Made by a program: the position numbers and the translations under genes. 39,219 nt of DNA from Pseudomonadota bacterium (lineage in GTDB: Bacteria > Pseudomonadota > Alphaproteobacteria > Acetobacterales > Acetobacteraceae): the NCBI GenBank assembly GCA_021805565.1, contig JAJZFA010000014.1, forward strand, positions 1 through 39,219, given 5' to 3'. This document shows positions 16,460 to 25,026 of this stretch, piece after piece; positions within the stretch are counted from its first letter, which is position 1; every line of letters starts with the position of its first letter. The notes under the pieces are model-generated. The model saw nothing but the letters and a program-made list of their open reading frames with translations. It was not told the DNA's origin and did not search any database.

Positions 16460-17556
16460 CCCACAATCTTCTATGGACCGCCGCACTCGGCCTTGGCCTG
16501 ACCGCTTGTTCCGTGGTGCCAGGCAGCGGACCGCGCACAGCGGCGATCGAACAGCCGAACCCGGATTTTGCCCTGGTCGATCTAACGCCTGAAACCACAC
16601 GGACAATCGCCGATTTCGCCGCCGCCCACGGCATGGAGGCGCCCATCGTATTGCCGCCCGCCCGGCAAGTGGGCCTGATCGGGCCCGGCGATTTGCTGCG
16701 CGTCGCGATCTGGGAACCCAACCCGAACGGTACGTCCCTGAACGCCGATCGATCGGGGCTGGAGACCGTTACCAGGGTCGGCATCGACGGCACGATCGGC
16801 GTGCCTTACGCGGGACGGATGCAGGCCGCGGGGCGTACGCCGGCGCAGTTAGAGCGCGCGGTCGGCGATCGGCTGGCGCATGAATCGCCCGGCGCGCAGG
16901 TCGTTGTTCTGGTCACCGACGACCTGACCAACGATGTGATCGTTCAAGGCGAGGTCGCCAAACCGGGCCGCTACCCCGTGGTGCCGCATTCCAGCGGCCT
17001 GCTGGATATTCTGGCGATGGCCGGCGGCGCCCACACGCCGGAACGGCAAACCATGGTCCGCATTACGCGGGGCGATACCTCGGTGACCCGCACCCTGTCG
17101 CATCTGGTGGAGTCGCGGGCGATGGAAACGGATCTCGCCCCCGGCGATCGCATTCTGGTGCAACCGCGGCAGAGCTATTTCTATGCGTTCGGGGCGGTCA
17201 ACCGGCCGGGAGAGCAGGCCTATAACGACGAAGATCCCAGCCTGGCGCACACCCTGGCGCGTATCGAGGGGCTGGCGGATAACCGGGCCGATCCGGCGGC
17301 GGTGTTCGTTTACCGGCGGCAATCGGCCGAACTGACACGGCAACTCGTGCCCGGCAACGAAACGCCCCAAACAATCTACCGGCTGAACCTGCGCGACCCG
17401 GCCGGGTTTTTCGTGTCGGAACGTTTCGCCGTTGTGCCGGGCGATCTGCTTTACGTCAGCGAATCCCCGATCGTGGAAGCCGCCAAGGTGGTCGGGATTT
17501 TCACCGGCCTGGCCAATGTCGGCGCCGTGCCGCTGAGCGCGGGGACACAATATTGA
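16456..17556 (+). CDS. Wza/BexD-type polysaccharide export lipoprotein
   Basis: Outer-membrane polysaccharide export auxiliary protein. The ATG at 16456 overlaps the previous stop and gives a lipoprotein signal peptide with lipobox LTAC (MTHNLLWTAALGLGLTAC), followed by 366 residues in total. The Poly_export domain begins at GLIGPGDLLRVAIWEP (about residue 75) and reads RVGIDGTIGVPYAGRMQAAGRTPAQLE; SLBB-like beta-grasp segments follow (VIVQGEVAKPGRYPV; FYAFGAVNRPGEQAY). Length and arrangement fit the BexD/CtrA/KpsD-side partners of ABC-type capsule exporters rather than Wzy-type Wza. Its stop overlaps the TTG start of the next gene. Confidence 0.9.
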   Translation: MTHNLLWTAALGLGLTACSVVPGSGPRTAAIEQPNPDFALVDLTPETTRTIADFAAAHGMEAPIVLPPARQVGLIGPGDLLRVAIWEPNPNGTSLNADRSGLETVTRVGIDGTIGVPYAGRMQAAGRTPAQLERAVGDRLAHESPGAQVVVLVTDDLTNDVIVQGEVAKPGRYPVVPHSSGLLDILAMAGGAHTPERQTMVRITRGDTSVTRTLSHLVESRAMETDLAPGDRILVQPRQSYFYAFGAVNRPGEQAYNDEDPSLAHTLARIEGLADNRADPAAVFVYRRQSAELTRQLVPGNETPQTIYRLNLRDPAGFFVSERFAVVPGDLLYVSESPIVEAAKVVGIFTGLANVGAVPLSAGTQY

Positions 17557-19148
17557 CCGTGCCCGACTACAGTGCCCTGGCGCGGGATGCGGTGGCGGTC
17601 GCCGACAGCCGGCCGGACGATGTGGCCGTCTTGCTGCACGCGGCCATGATGCTGCTGCACGCCGGCGAAACCGAACGCGCCAGGGATTTTGCCCGCAACG
17701 CGGTCGCCGTCGATCCGGCGCATTTCGGCGCGTTGCGGACCCTCAGCGGCATTTTGGACGTCACCGGACAGCGCGCGGAAGCCATCGCTGTCGCCAACGC
17801 GGCCATCGAACTGGAACCGGCTAATCCGGAGGTAAGGCTGCATGCCGGCGCCATGCTCGCGGCGGAATGGCGGTGGCGGGAAGCCGCCGGCCATCTGGCG
17901 GTTCACGTCGTGTCGCCGGCCGCCACACCGGCCGGGTGGCGCCTGTTGTCGGCGGTGCTGCATCGGGCGGGCGATCCCGGACGCGCGATCGATGCCGCGC
18001 GTCAGGCGGTGGCGGCCGATCCGGAACACATCGAGTACCGCCTGCACCTTGCGTCGCTGCTGAGTACCAGGGCGCTGTATCGCGATGCGCTAAACGAGCT
18101 GTACGCCGCGCTGGCTCGGGCACCCGCCAATGGGTCGGTATGGCGGGTGCTCAGCGGTGTGCATGCCGCTCTCGGACAGCTCGCGGAGGCTTTGCAATCG
18201 GCCGAACGGGCGGTCGAACTCGCGGCGGCGGACGATACCGAATGCCGGACGCACCTGGCCCATATCGCCGGCTTGTGCGCACTGCCGCTGGCCGCACCCG
18301 ACACCGCGGCCTGGTCCATCGCCCCCCGACGACCCGAACGCCGTGTGACCGTACGGCGGCCCGTCGGGCTGACCGGCGAGATCGCCACACGCTGGCGGGT
18401 GATCCATGCGATCATGCTGCGCGATATGCGCACCCGGTTCGGGCATACGCGGCTGGGGTACCTTTGGGCGATCATGGAGCCGATCACCCATCTGATGACG
18501 CTGGGCGTCATTTTCTATGCGCTCAATCGCGCGCCGGCACCGGTGGGCGATAACCTGTTCCTGTTTTATATCACCGGCCTTGTGCCGTTTCTGATGTTCT
18601 CCCACGTGGCGCAAGACGTCATGAGCGCGTCGGAAGCGAACAATACGATGCTGCAACTGCCAATCGTGAAACGCACCGACATCATGGCGGCGCACGCGCT
18701 GCGTCAGTTCGGAACCGAATTATGTGTGGGAATCGTCATTTTTTCCATCGCGGCGCTGTTGGGCCAGCGCGGCCTGCCGGCCGATCCGATGACGGCGCTG
18801 ATAGCGATCGTTTTACTGTGGCTGCTGGCTGTCGGTGTCGGCGCATTCAATCTGACGATCGCCGAGGCATTTCCGTCCTATGAAACGGTGTTCGCGTCGG
18901 CGCTGCGTCTGCTGTACGTGGCGTCGGGAATCTATTACTCGCCCATTTCGATGCCGGACTGGGCGCGGGAGATCCTGGTCTGGAATCCAATCCTGCAGGG
19001 GATTGAATTGTTCCGCAGCGGATTTTACCCGCAATACGACCCGCACTGGCTCGACGCGAACTACCTGCTGATCTGGGTTGTGGCGTCGGCCGGCACCGGG
19101 TTCGCCATGGAACGCGCGCTGCGCGGGCGGATGGCGGTTTACACATGA
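17553..19148 (+). CDS. TPR domain fused to a KpsM-type capsule ABC transporter permease
   Basis: Inner-membrane permease for capsular polysaccharide with an unusual N-terminal extension. Residues 1-260 form a run of TPR-like helical repeats (RDFARNAVAVDPAHFGALRTLS, AIAVANAAIELEPANPEVRLH, AIDAARQAVAADPEHIEYRLH, ALQSAERAVELAA). Residues about 264-531 are an ABC-2 permease: MLRDMRTRFGHTRLGYLWAIMEP, six membrane segments, and the GIYYSP...NPILQGIELFR signature of KpsM/BexB proteins. Ordinary KpsM is about 260 residues and lacks the TPR part. The start is a TTG overlapping the previous stop (TTGA), or a GTG two codons later. The frame is open and continuous, so the fusion is not an artefact of joining. 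A role of the TPR part in recruiting biosynthesis proteins is inference. Confidence 0.88.
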   Translation: MTVPDYSALARDAVAVADSRPDDVAVLLHAAMMLLHAGETERARDFARNAVAVDPAHFGALRTLSGILDVTGQRAEAIAVANAAIELEPANPEVRLHAGAMLAAEWRWREAAGHLAVHVVSPAATPAGWRLLSAVLHRAGDPGRAIDAARQAVAADPEHIEYRLHLASLLSTRALYRDALNELYAALARAPANGSVWRVLSGVHAALGQLAEALQSAERAVELAAADDTECRTHLAHIAGLCALPLAAPDTAAWSIAPRRPERRVTVRRPVGLTGEIATRWRVIHAIMLRDMRTRFGHTRLGYLWAIMEPITHLMTLGVIFYALNRAPAPVGDNLFLFYITGLVPFLMFSHVAQDVMSASEANNTMLQLPIVKRTDIMAAHALRQFGTELCVGIVIFSIAALLGQRGLPADPMTALIAIVLLWLLAVGVGAFNLTIAEAFPSYETVFASALRLLYVASGIYYSPISMPDWAREILVWNPILQGIELFRSGFYPQYDPHWLDANYLLIWVVASAGTGFAMERALRGRMAVYT

Positions 19149-19831
19149 TCGTCCTGGACCGCGTATATAAGGCATACCGCACCATCGAGGGGCGCCAGGT
19201 CGTGTTGCACGACGTCAGCGCGACGATACCGGACGGGCACGGCCTGGGCGTGCTGGGGGCCAACGGCGCCGGCAAATCGACCCTGATCCGGTTGCTGGCG
19301 GGAACCGAACGGCCCGACGCCGGGCGGATCGGGCGCGGTGGAAAAATCGTCAGTTTTCCGCTTGGCTTCGGCGGCACCATGCATCCCAAGCTGAGCGGGC
19401 ACGAAAACGTGGTTTTCCTGGCCCGCCTGTACGGCGTGGATGAACGACTTGCCTCGGGGTACGTGGAAGCGTTCGCGGAACTCGGCGTCTATTTCCGCAT
19501 GCCGGTGGAGACATACTCCAGCGGCATGCGTGCCAGGCTGGCGTTCGGCGCGTGCCTGGCCATTCAGTTCGATGTGTACCTGATCGACGAGGTGACCTCG
19601 GTCGGCGATGCCCGGTTCCGCGCCAAATGCCTGGATGCGTTCCGTCAGCGGATGGACCGGGCGGACGTGATTATGGTGACGCACGATTATGAAACGATGC
19701 GGGCGTATTGCGACATCGGCGCGGTGCTGAACGATGGCACCCTGACGGTGTTCGGCGATATCGAGGCGGCTATCGCGCAATACGCGCACATGCTGCGGTC
19801 CCAAGCGAGCCACAACGAGGCGTTTGCATGA
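19145..19831 (+). CDS. kpsT: Capsule exporter ABC ATPase
   Basis: Cytoplasmic ATPase that powers polysaccharide export with the KpsM-type permease. The 228-residue protein has Walker A GANGAGKST (residues 38-46), signature YSSGM (124-128), Walker B FDVYLIDE (142-149) and the switch histidine in VIMVTHDYE. It is short, without the C-terminal carbohydrate-binding extension of Wzt-type O-antigen ATPases, which fits capsule export with a terminal lipid anchor. The start overlaps the permease stop and its stop overlaps kpsE, both as ATGA. Confidence 0.94.
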   Translation: MIVLDRVYKAYRTIEGRQVVLHDVSATIPDGHGLGVLGANGAGKSTLIRLLAGTERPDAGRIGRGGKIVSFPLGFGGTMHPKLSGHENVVFLARLYGVDERLASGYVEAFAELGVYFRMPVETYSSGMRARLAFGACLAIQFDVYLIDEVTSVGDARFRAKCLDAFRQRMDRADVIMVTHDYETMRAYCDIGAVLNDGTLTVFGDIEAAIAQYAHMLRSQASHNEAFA

Positions 19832-21045
19832 ACACCGGCATCGCAACCCCGTTGTATCGCCGCGACGTGATAGCGCATCAGGATCCGCTACCCCCCGCAC
19901 CGTTGCTGTTGCGCGGCAGACAGCGACGTTGGCGGCTGGCGTCGCTGATCGCCGCCGTGGCGCTGCCCACCGTGCTGGCGGGGGCTTACCTGTATGGTTA
20001 TGCCGATGACCAGTACGTCACCGAATTCCGGTTCAGCGTGCGCCACGAAGCGCCGCTGCGGATGGACGGCACCGCCGGTTCCGCGCTGGCCGCGACGCTG
20101 GTCGGCGGTGCATCCCCGATGGCGGTGATCAACGATTCCCAGATCGTGGTTCAATACCTGAAAAGCCAGCAGATCATCGACGACATCGTCGCGGCGGGCG
20201 TCGATCTGGATACGATTTATGCTCGGGCCGGGAAGGATATTCTGGCGCATCTGCGGCCCGGCGCGCCGGTGGAGGAGCGGCAACGGTACTGGCGGCGGAT
20301 GGTCGATCCGTTCTTCGACATGACAACCGGAATTGTATCCGTGCAGGTGCGGGCATTCGATCCGGCCGATGCCAGACATGTCGCCGAAACCGCGCTGCGG
20401 CTGGCCGAAGAACTGGTCAACGGGATGTCTCGACGGTCGCACGACGACGTCCTGGCCTATGCGGCGAAGGAAGTGGACACGAGTCATGGCCGCCTGACCG
20501 CCGCGCAGGAAACCATCGCCGCCTATCGTAACCAGCATGCGGTATTGTTTCCGGAATTGCAGGCCACCGCCAATACAACCGTCGAAGGCAAGGTCGAGGA
20601 CACCCTGATCGAAGCAAGGACCGCCTATGCCGCGCAGCTCGCGCAAGGTGTTTCAGCCGATACGATGCAGATGCGGATGCTGTCCAACCGGATCGCGGCG
20701 ATGGAAGCGGCCTTGCGCGGCGTCCATGGCCGCCTGGCACAGGCCCGCACCGGTTCGGCCTCGGATCCGTCCCTGGCCTCGGTCATGTCGCAATACGACC
20801 AACTGCACCTGGACGAGGAAATCGCCGCCAAGGTTTACGAACGCGCATTGATGGCATTGCAGGACGCTCGCAACGCGGCTGTTCAGCAAAGCGTCTATCT
20901 GGCCGCCTTCGTGCGACCGGGCCTGCCGCAGGAATCGACCTATCCGGTGCGATGGCGGGTCATGACGGAAACCGCGTTGCTGAGCTTTGCCGGCTGGTGC
21001 CTGTTGCAGCTTTTGTATCACGGGATCCGCGATCATATCGGCTGA
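19828..21045 (+). CDS. kpsE: KpsE-type inner-membrane capsule export protein (PCP family)
   Basis: Polysaccharide co-polymerase-like protein thought to span the periplasm between KpsMT and the outer-membrane export protein. The ATG at 19828 overlaps the kpsT stop; an apparent longer reading from 19708 lies within kpsT and is rejected. The 405-residue protein has an N-terminal membrane segment (LASLIAAVALPTVLAGAYLYGY, about residues 38-59), a large periplasmic part with coiled-coil character (HGRLTAAQETIAAYRN; RMLSNRIAAMEAALRGVHGRLAQA) and a C-terminal membrane segment near residue 390. This TM-coil-TM plan and length match KpsE/BexC/CtrB. It is the last gene of the four-base-overlap chain. 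Confidence 0.9.
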   Translation: MNTGIATPLYRRDVIAHQDPLPPAPLLLRGRQRRWRLASLIAAVALPTVLAGAYLYGYADDQYVTEFRFSVRHEAPLRMDGTAGSALAATLVGGASPMAVINDSQIVVQYLKSQQIIDDIVAAGVDLDTIYARAGKDILAHLRPGAPVEERQRYWRRMVDPFFDMTTGIVSVQVRAFDPADARHVAETALRLAEELVNGMSRRSHDDVLAYAAKEVDTSHGRLTAAQETIAAYRNQHAVLFPELQATANTTVEGKVEDTLIEARTAYAAQLAQGVSADTMQMRMLSNRIAAMEAALRGVHGRLAQARTGSASDPSLASVMSQYDQLHLDEEIAAKVYERALMALQDARNAAVQQSVYLAAFVRPGLPQESTYPVRWRVMTETALLSFAGWCLLQLLYHGIRDHIG

Positions 21046-21072
21046 AAACCAAGTTATCGTCGAAGGAGATAG

Positions 21073-22065
21073 ATGAAAATGGATATCGATGTCGCTTCCT
21101 CGTCGGCCGGTGCGTATGCCGCCCTGGAAAACGGGCTGGAATCCGCCTGGCTGACACTGGCCCGGTTTCCGGTAGCGGCCTCGCCATCGCGGGATCTGTT
21201 CGGCTATTTTCAAGCGCTCGATCGGGTCGTCGCCGGACTGAACGAGGCCGGATCCCTGCGTGCCACCGAAACCATCATGCGCCACGTCGATTATCTGGCG
21301 GAGCGAGCCGGATTCCGGTCCAAGGCGATCCTGAACGGCCAGCGATTTAGCGCTCGGCCGCCGGTGGTTCTGGATACGCTGGAAAACATCGGCGATGTGT
21401 TGCGCGAAGTCTTGCGCAAACAACCCGCCGAAGCGCCCGATGGCATTCCGGCCGAGGTGTTTTCGCTGATCCTGGAAGCCGAAGCCAATCTCGATGGCTG
21501 GTGCTCGCGGGAGAAGGCGCTGATCATCGCCCGGACCGTCTTGCGCGAACGCCCGGAGATCTGCGTCGAGATCGGCATTTTCGGCGGCCGTTCCCTGGTT
21601 CCGTGCGCCGCCGCCCTGCGCCATATCGGCAGCGGCGTAATCTATGGCATCGAGGCATGGAACCCCGACACCGCGGTGGAGAACGCCACGACCGACGCCA
21701 ACGACGACTGGTGGTCGAAGTTCGACTTTTCCAAGATCAAGAGCGATTTCTACCGTTTTGTTTCCGCAACGAGTCTGGTCCCGCATGTGCGGCTGATCGA
21801 AGCCCCGTCTGGGCGCGCATCCGGCTTGTTCGATCGGATCGACTATCTGCATATCGATGGATCGCATTCGACGATCAATGCGGCCGAGGATGTTATTCTG
21901 TACGCACGCAAGGTACGGAGCGGCGGCATTATCGTATTCGACGATGTAAACTGGAACTCCACGGCGCCGGCCCGCGAACTGCTGGATGCGCTTTGCACCC
22001 CCGTGACGTTCCTGAAAGACCCGGAGACGGGCCTGGATATTTGCGCGGTGATGCGCCGCCGCTGA
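21073..22065 (+). CDS. Class I SAM-dependent methyltransferase at the end of the capsule operon
   Basis: Predicted cytoplasmic methyltransferase, 330 residues. A GAAGGAGA ribosome-binding site lies just before the ATG. The first 160 residues are an undefined helical region (LFGYFQALDRVVAGLNEAGSL). The catalytic fold of the Methyltransf_24 type follows: motif I ICVEIGIFGGRSLVPCAAAL (about 163-182), GIEAW, then IDYLHIDGSHSTINAAEDV and GGIIVFDDVNW. Located 27 bases after kpsE, it is probably co-transcribed and may methylate the polysaccharide or its precursor. The substrate is not shown by the sequence. A GCCGC/GCGGC inverted repeat directly after the stop could end transcription. Confidence 0.8.
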   Translation: MKMDIDVASSSAGAYAALENGLESAWLTLARFPVAASPSRDLFGYFQALDRVVAGLNEAGSLRATETIMRHVDYLAERAGFRSKAILNGQRFSARPPVVLDTLENIGDVLREVLRKQPAEAPDGIPAEVFSLILEAEANLDGWCSREKALIIARTVLRERPEICVEIGIFGGRSLVPCAAALRHIGSGVIYGIEAWNPDTAVENATTDANDDWWSKFDFSKIKSDFYRFVSATSLVPHVRLIEAPSGRASGLFDRIDYLHIDGSHSTINAAEDVILYARKVRSGGIIVFDDVNWNSTAPARELLDALCTPVTFLKDPETGLDICAVMRRR

Positions 22066-22217
22066 TACGCCGCGTGCGGCAGTACGATGATTACGGGACA
22101 GTATTGCCGCATTTACCACCTTAATCTGAAGACACGCGGCGGTTCGGCCATCGATCGCCGACGCGATACGCTACATCCGATGAGCGTGTTTTCAATGGCG
22201 CCGCGCCGGGTAAGAAT

Positions 22218-22603
22218 TTAGCCGGGACGAAACGGATTGACGATGCGCGGACGGTCTCGGATCGCCAGACCGTCGTGCATGTCCTCCGGCCAAAGCGTGT
22301 CGCATCCGGCGTGGAGCGCGGAGGCGGCGATCGTCGCGTCGTAGATCGAAAGACCGTAGCGTTCGGCGAGCGCGAGTCCGGTCTCATGGGTTTCCGTCGT
22401 GATTGGCTGGACGGGAAGCAAGGCACGGATCATGGACAGAAAGGCGTTGGTCTCGGGCCACGACATACGCATTTTGCGGCGCGCCACGTTGGCGAGTTCG
22501 TTCAGCACCTGCACGCTAATCGTGCCGCCGCCCGATCCGCCTTCGTTGCGTCGCTTGACGCGAGATAGACCAGCACGTTGGTGTCGATGAAGTTACCGGG
22601 CAT
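22218..22603 (-). pseudogene. vapC: VapC-type PIN-domain toxin, frameshifted
   Basis: The frame from the ATG at 22603 reads MPGNFIDTNVLVYLASSDATKADR, the start of a PIN-domain ribonuclease with the first catalytic Asp, then soon stops. A second frame continues from about 22529 as GGTISVQVLNELANVARRK with the conserved Glu, and ends with YGLSIYDATIAASAL and WPEDMHDGL carrying the other acidic residues. The two pieces join at a GGCGGCGGCA run near 22525-22540, where roughly seven codons expected between them are missing, so a small out-of-frame deletion is the likely lesion. All four active-site regions survive but not in one frame. The antitoxin gene upstream is intact and overlaps the start by 11 bases. 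Confidence 0.75.
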
Positions 22604-22823
22604 TCGTATCCTGCCGGTCGAATTTGAAGCCGGTGGGCAGACGACCGCGGAAGGCGCGCGGGCGCGTCAGTGCTTCATCCCGTCCAGGCTTGCGCTCGAT
22701 GGCGGAGGCACGCGCGCCCGCGACGTGGATTTCGATATCGTCGCCTTCCTTGAGTTCGAGCGCCGCGACGACGGCGGCGGGGAGGCGGACGGCGAGGCTG
22801 TTGCCCCATTTTGCGACGTGCAT
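22593..22823 (-). CDS. vapB: AbrB/VapB-type antitoxin
   Basis: DNA-binding antitoxin of a type II toxin-antitoxin pair. From the ATG at 22823 the 76-residue protein begins MHVAKWGNSLAVRLPAAVV, the swapped-hairpin AbrB/SpoVT fold, followed by ALELKEGDDIEIHV and a basic C-terminal tail (FRGRLPTGFKFDRQD) that would bind and block the toxin. An in-frame ATG further upstream (22868) would add an unconserved 15-residue leader and is less likely. It precedes the vapC remnant in the usual order. With the toxin broken it may persist only as an autorepressor. Confidence 0.82.
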   Translation of the reverse strand: MHVAKWGNSLAVRLPAAVVAALELKEGDDIEIHVAGARASAIERKPGRDEALTRPRAFRGRLPTGFKFDRQDTNAR

Positions 22824-23132
22824 GGGTATATTTTCCGCGTATGTATAGGGTCGGTTCATCCCGATCAAGTGAATAGGGACCGAGCATGATCCTGGACAGC
22901 CTCTAATGCCGGCGCCCGCGCGTGGCAGGTCACTGGACAGCCATGCCGTTAGGGACCTACATCGATTGCTTGGAAGCGAACCGAATGGAAAGCATAAGCT
23001 TCATGCCCTGACCGGAGCGTCTGGTTTCGCTCCATTAAAACTGGCGCAGAACCGCGCGGTTGAAGATCGACCGGCAAGAACGCTTGAATTGCTGACCCTG
23101 AACCCAACCAGCACGATACACAGCCGCCGCGA
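22824..23132. other. Gene-free gap between vapB and the dioxygenase-like gene
   Basis: No convincing coding sequence. The open frames here lack ribosome-binding sites and family motifs. It holds the vapBC promoter area next to 22824-22870 and a small hairpin GGAGCG/CGCTCC (23014-23033) of unknown role. It may be decayed DNA beside the toxin-antitoxin pair. Confidence 0.4.
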
Positions 23133-23492
23133 TCAGCCAACGTCCGGCAGCATCGCCGTGTTCAACGGCAATTCGCCGCCCATCCAGGTCGCGTTGAGCG
23201 TATGGTCGTCGCGCGGCCGGCCGGATTGCGGGTGCAGCAGGATTTTCAGCCCCATCCGGTTCATCATCACGAACGGCACCAGCGTCGGAAACAGCCCGGT
23301 TTCGAACTGAATCTGATACATCGCCGAAGGATGCGGTCCAACCGGAACATCGTGCCAGCGCCCCATGCGGACGGTAAACCGTTGCTCCACCCACGCGCGT
23401 AACAACGCCGCCCGCGCCTTCGAGGCTTCATCGTAATAGACATGCATGTGATAATCGGCGATACGGGCCGGATCGGCGGGTTGTTCGGTCAT
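23133..23492 (-). CDS. DOPA 4,5-dioxygenase-like protein
   Basis: Small protein of the DOPA 4,5-dioxygenase family, whose characterised members cleave catechol-type rings at an extradiol bond using non-haem iron. The 119-residue protein has the family's histidines: DYHMHVYYD near residue 14, GRWHDVPVGPHPSAMYQ near 45-60, and the C-terminal LLHPQSGRPRDDHTLNATWMG. Length fits the bacterial family. The ATG at 23492 overlaps the acyl-CoA synthetase stop by four bases, so it is the last gene of the catabolic cluster. Many bacterial members are uncharacterised, so ring cleavage of a particular substrate is not claimed. Confidence 0.8.
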   Translation of the reverse strand: MTEQPADPARIADYHMHVYYDEASKARAALLRAWVEQRFTVRMGRWHDVPVGPHPSAMYQIQFETGLFPTLVPFVMMNRMGLKILLHPQSGRPRDDHTLNATWMGGELPLNTAMLPDVG

Positions 23493-25003
23493 GACAAGTC
23501 CTTCCGCAATAAAAGCCTCACGTCGCGCTTAACGACTTTTCCATAGCCTGATTTAGGCAGTTCCGGCCAAAAGGCAAAGTCTTGCGGCCATTTGTATTTT
23601 GCCAGCATGCCGTCCAGATGCGCCAGCAAGTCCGGTCCCGTCGCCGTTGTACCTTGTGCCAGCACCACCACGGCAACGCCGGATTCCCCCCATTTTTCGT
23701 GAGGAATTCCCAACACGCACGCTTCGGCGACCGCCGGATGCAGTAAAAGCGCTTCCTCGACTTCCCGCGGATACACATTCGACCCGCCAGAAATATACAT
23801 GTCCGACGCTCGTCCGGTAATATAAAGGAAGCCGAGCGCATCCATGTGGCCCAGGTCGCCGGTATGAAACCAGCCATGCGCCGTCGCCTTGGCCGTTGCT
23901 TCGGGATTATTGTGATAGCCCGCGAAGACACCGGGTCCGCGCACACAGATTTCGCCGCTCCCGGCCGGGTTGCCGTTGTCGTCCAGGATCGCGATATCCA
24001 TCCCGGTGCGGGGAAATCCGCAGCTTCCAACAGGCATGTCCGCGTCGTTCTCGCTGTGCAACGCGGGCGGCAGGACGGTGATGTTGCCGGTGACCTCGCC
24101 CATGCCGAAATACTGCACCAGAACGGGGCCAAGCTTGCGCAGCGCGTGAATCTGATCCGTGCGGTACATCGGCGCGCCGGCATAGATAACATACCGCAGG
24201 GACCTATGGTCGTAACGATCGACCGCTTCGTGCCGCGTCAGCATGGTCAGGATCGTCGGGACGGTAAAGATATTCGTCACACGGTGGGTCTCCACCAGCC
24301 GCCACGCTTCCTCGCAGTCCAGTCGTTCGCCGGACAGCAAAATCGAGGCCGCGCCACGGGCGATTTGCGGCAGTGCGTGAACCCCCGCGCCATGCGACAG
24401 CGGCGCGACCACAAGGGATGCGTCCTGTTCGGTTGTGGCCGGCATCAGGTCGCACAGATGGTTGCAAACGACATAATCCATCTGCCCGTGCGTCAGCACC
24501 CCGGCTTTCGGTCGCCCCGTCGTCCCGGACGTATAGAAGAACCACGCCGGGTGGTCGCGATCCACATCGGCCGGCCGGGTGACCGGACCGGCGAAACCGG
24601 CCAACGCCTCCCAGTCGTCCGCGCCGCCGCCGCCGATGGAAATCTCCAGCCGGCAGGCCGGATTGCCGGATCGGGCGGCAGCCGCATGGTCCGGAAAAGC
24701 GGTGTCGAAAATATGCACCGATGCACCGGACGACTCCGCGAGATAAGCAACCTCGGGCGGCGTCAGGCGAAAATTGGTCGGTACCCAGACGGCTCCGATC
24801 ATCCACGCCGAGAACATGGTTTCCAGCACGGCGTTGGAATTGCGCGCGTGCAGCAATACCCGATCGCCATGGCGCACGCCGCGCGCCGCCAGGGCACCGG
24901 CCGCCGCCTGCACGCGGTCGCGGAAAGACTCCCACGTCCAGGTGGTTTCGCGCCAGATAATCGCCGGCCGGTTCGGAAACCGGCGCGCCGATTGCAACAG
25001 CAT
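23489..25003 (-). CDS. Acyl-CoA synthetase / AMP-dependent ligase
   Basis: Activates a carboxylic acid to its CoA thioester via an acyl-adenylate. The 504-residue protein has the ANL core motifs: FFYTSGTTGRPKAGVLTH (P-loop), the adenine region YFGMGEVTG, FHTGDLGHMD (A7/A8), the hinge region GRASDMYISGGSNVYPREVE and the C-terminal catalytic lysine region KSGYGKVVKRDV. The substrate cannot be read from sequence. The ATG at 25003 lacks an obvious ribosome-binding site. The frame is open upstream to a CTG at 25030 that would overlap the thiolase stop as CTGA and add nine residues (LIPTANLAS), resembling N-termini of related enzymes; that alternative is possible. Confidence 0.88.
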   Translation of the reverse strand: MLLQSARRFPNRPAIIWRETTWTWESFRDRVQAAAGALAARGVRHGDRVLLHARNSNAVLETMFSAWMIGAVWVPTNFRLTPPEVAYLAESSGASVHIFDTAFPDHAAAARSGNPACRLEISIGGGGADDWEALAGFAGPVTRPADVDRDHPAWFFYTSGTTGRPKAGVLTHGQMDYVVCNHLCDLMPATTEQDASLVVAPLSHGAGVHALPQIARGAASILLSGERLDCEEAWRLVETHRVTNIFTVPTILTMLTRHEAVDRYDHRSLRYVIYAGAPMYRTDQIHALRKLGPVLVQYFGMGEVTGNITVLPPALHSENDADMPVGSCGFPRTGMDIAILDDNGNPAGSGEICVRGPGVFAGYHNNPEATAKATAHGWFHTGDLGHMDALGFLYITGRASDMYISGGSNVYPREVEEALLLHPAVAEACVLGIPHEKWGESGVAVVVLAQGTTATGPDLLAHLDGMLAKYKWPQDFAFWPELPKSGYGKVVKRDVRLLLRKDLS

Positions 25004-25026
25004 CGAGGCAAGATTGGCGGTCGGGA

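Noticed and set aside
22906-23310. A 134-codon plus-strand frame between vapB and the dioxygenase-like gene
   Set aside because: Half of it is antisense to the dioxygenase-like gene, it has no ribosome-binding site, and the rest has no motif.
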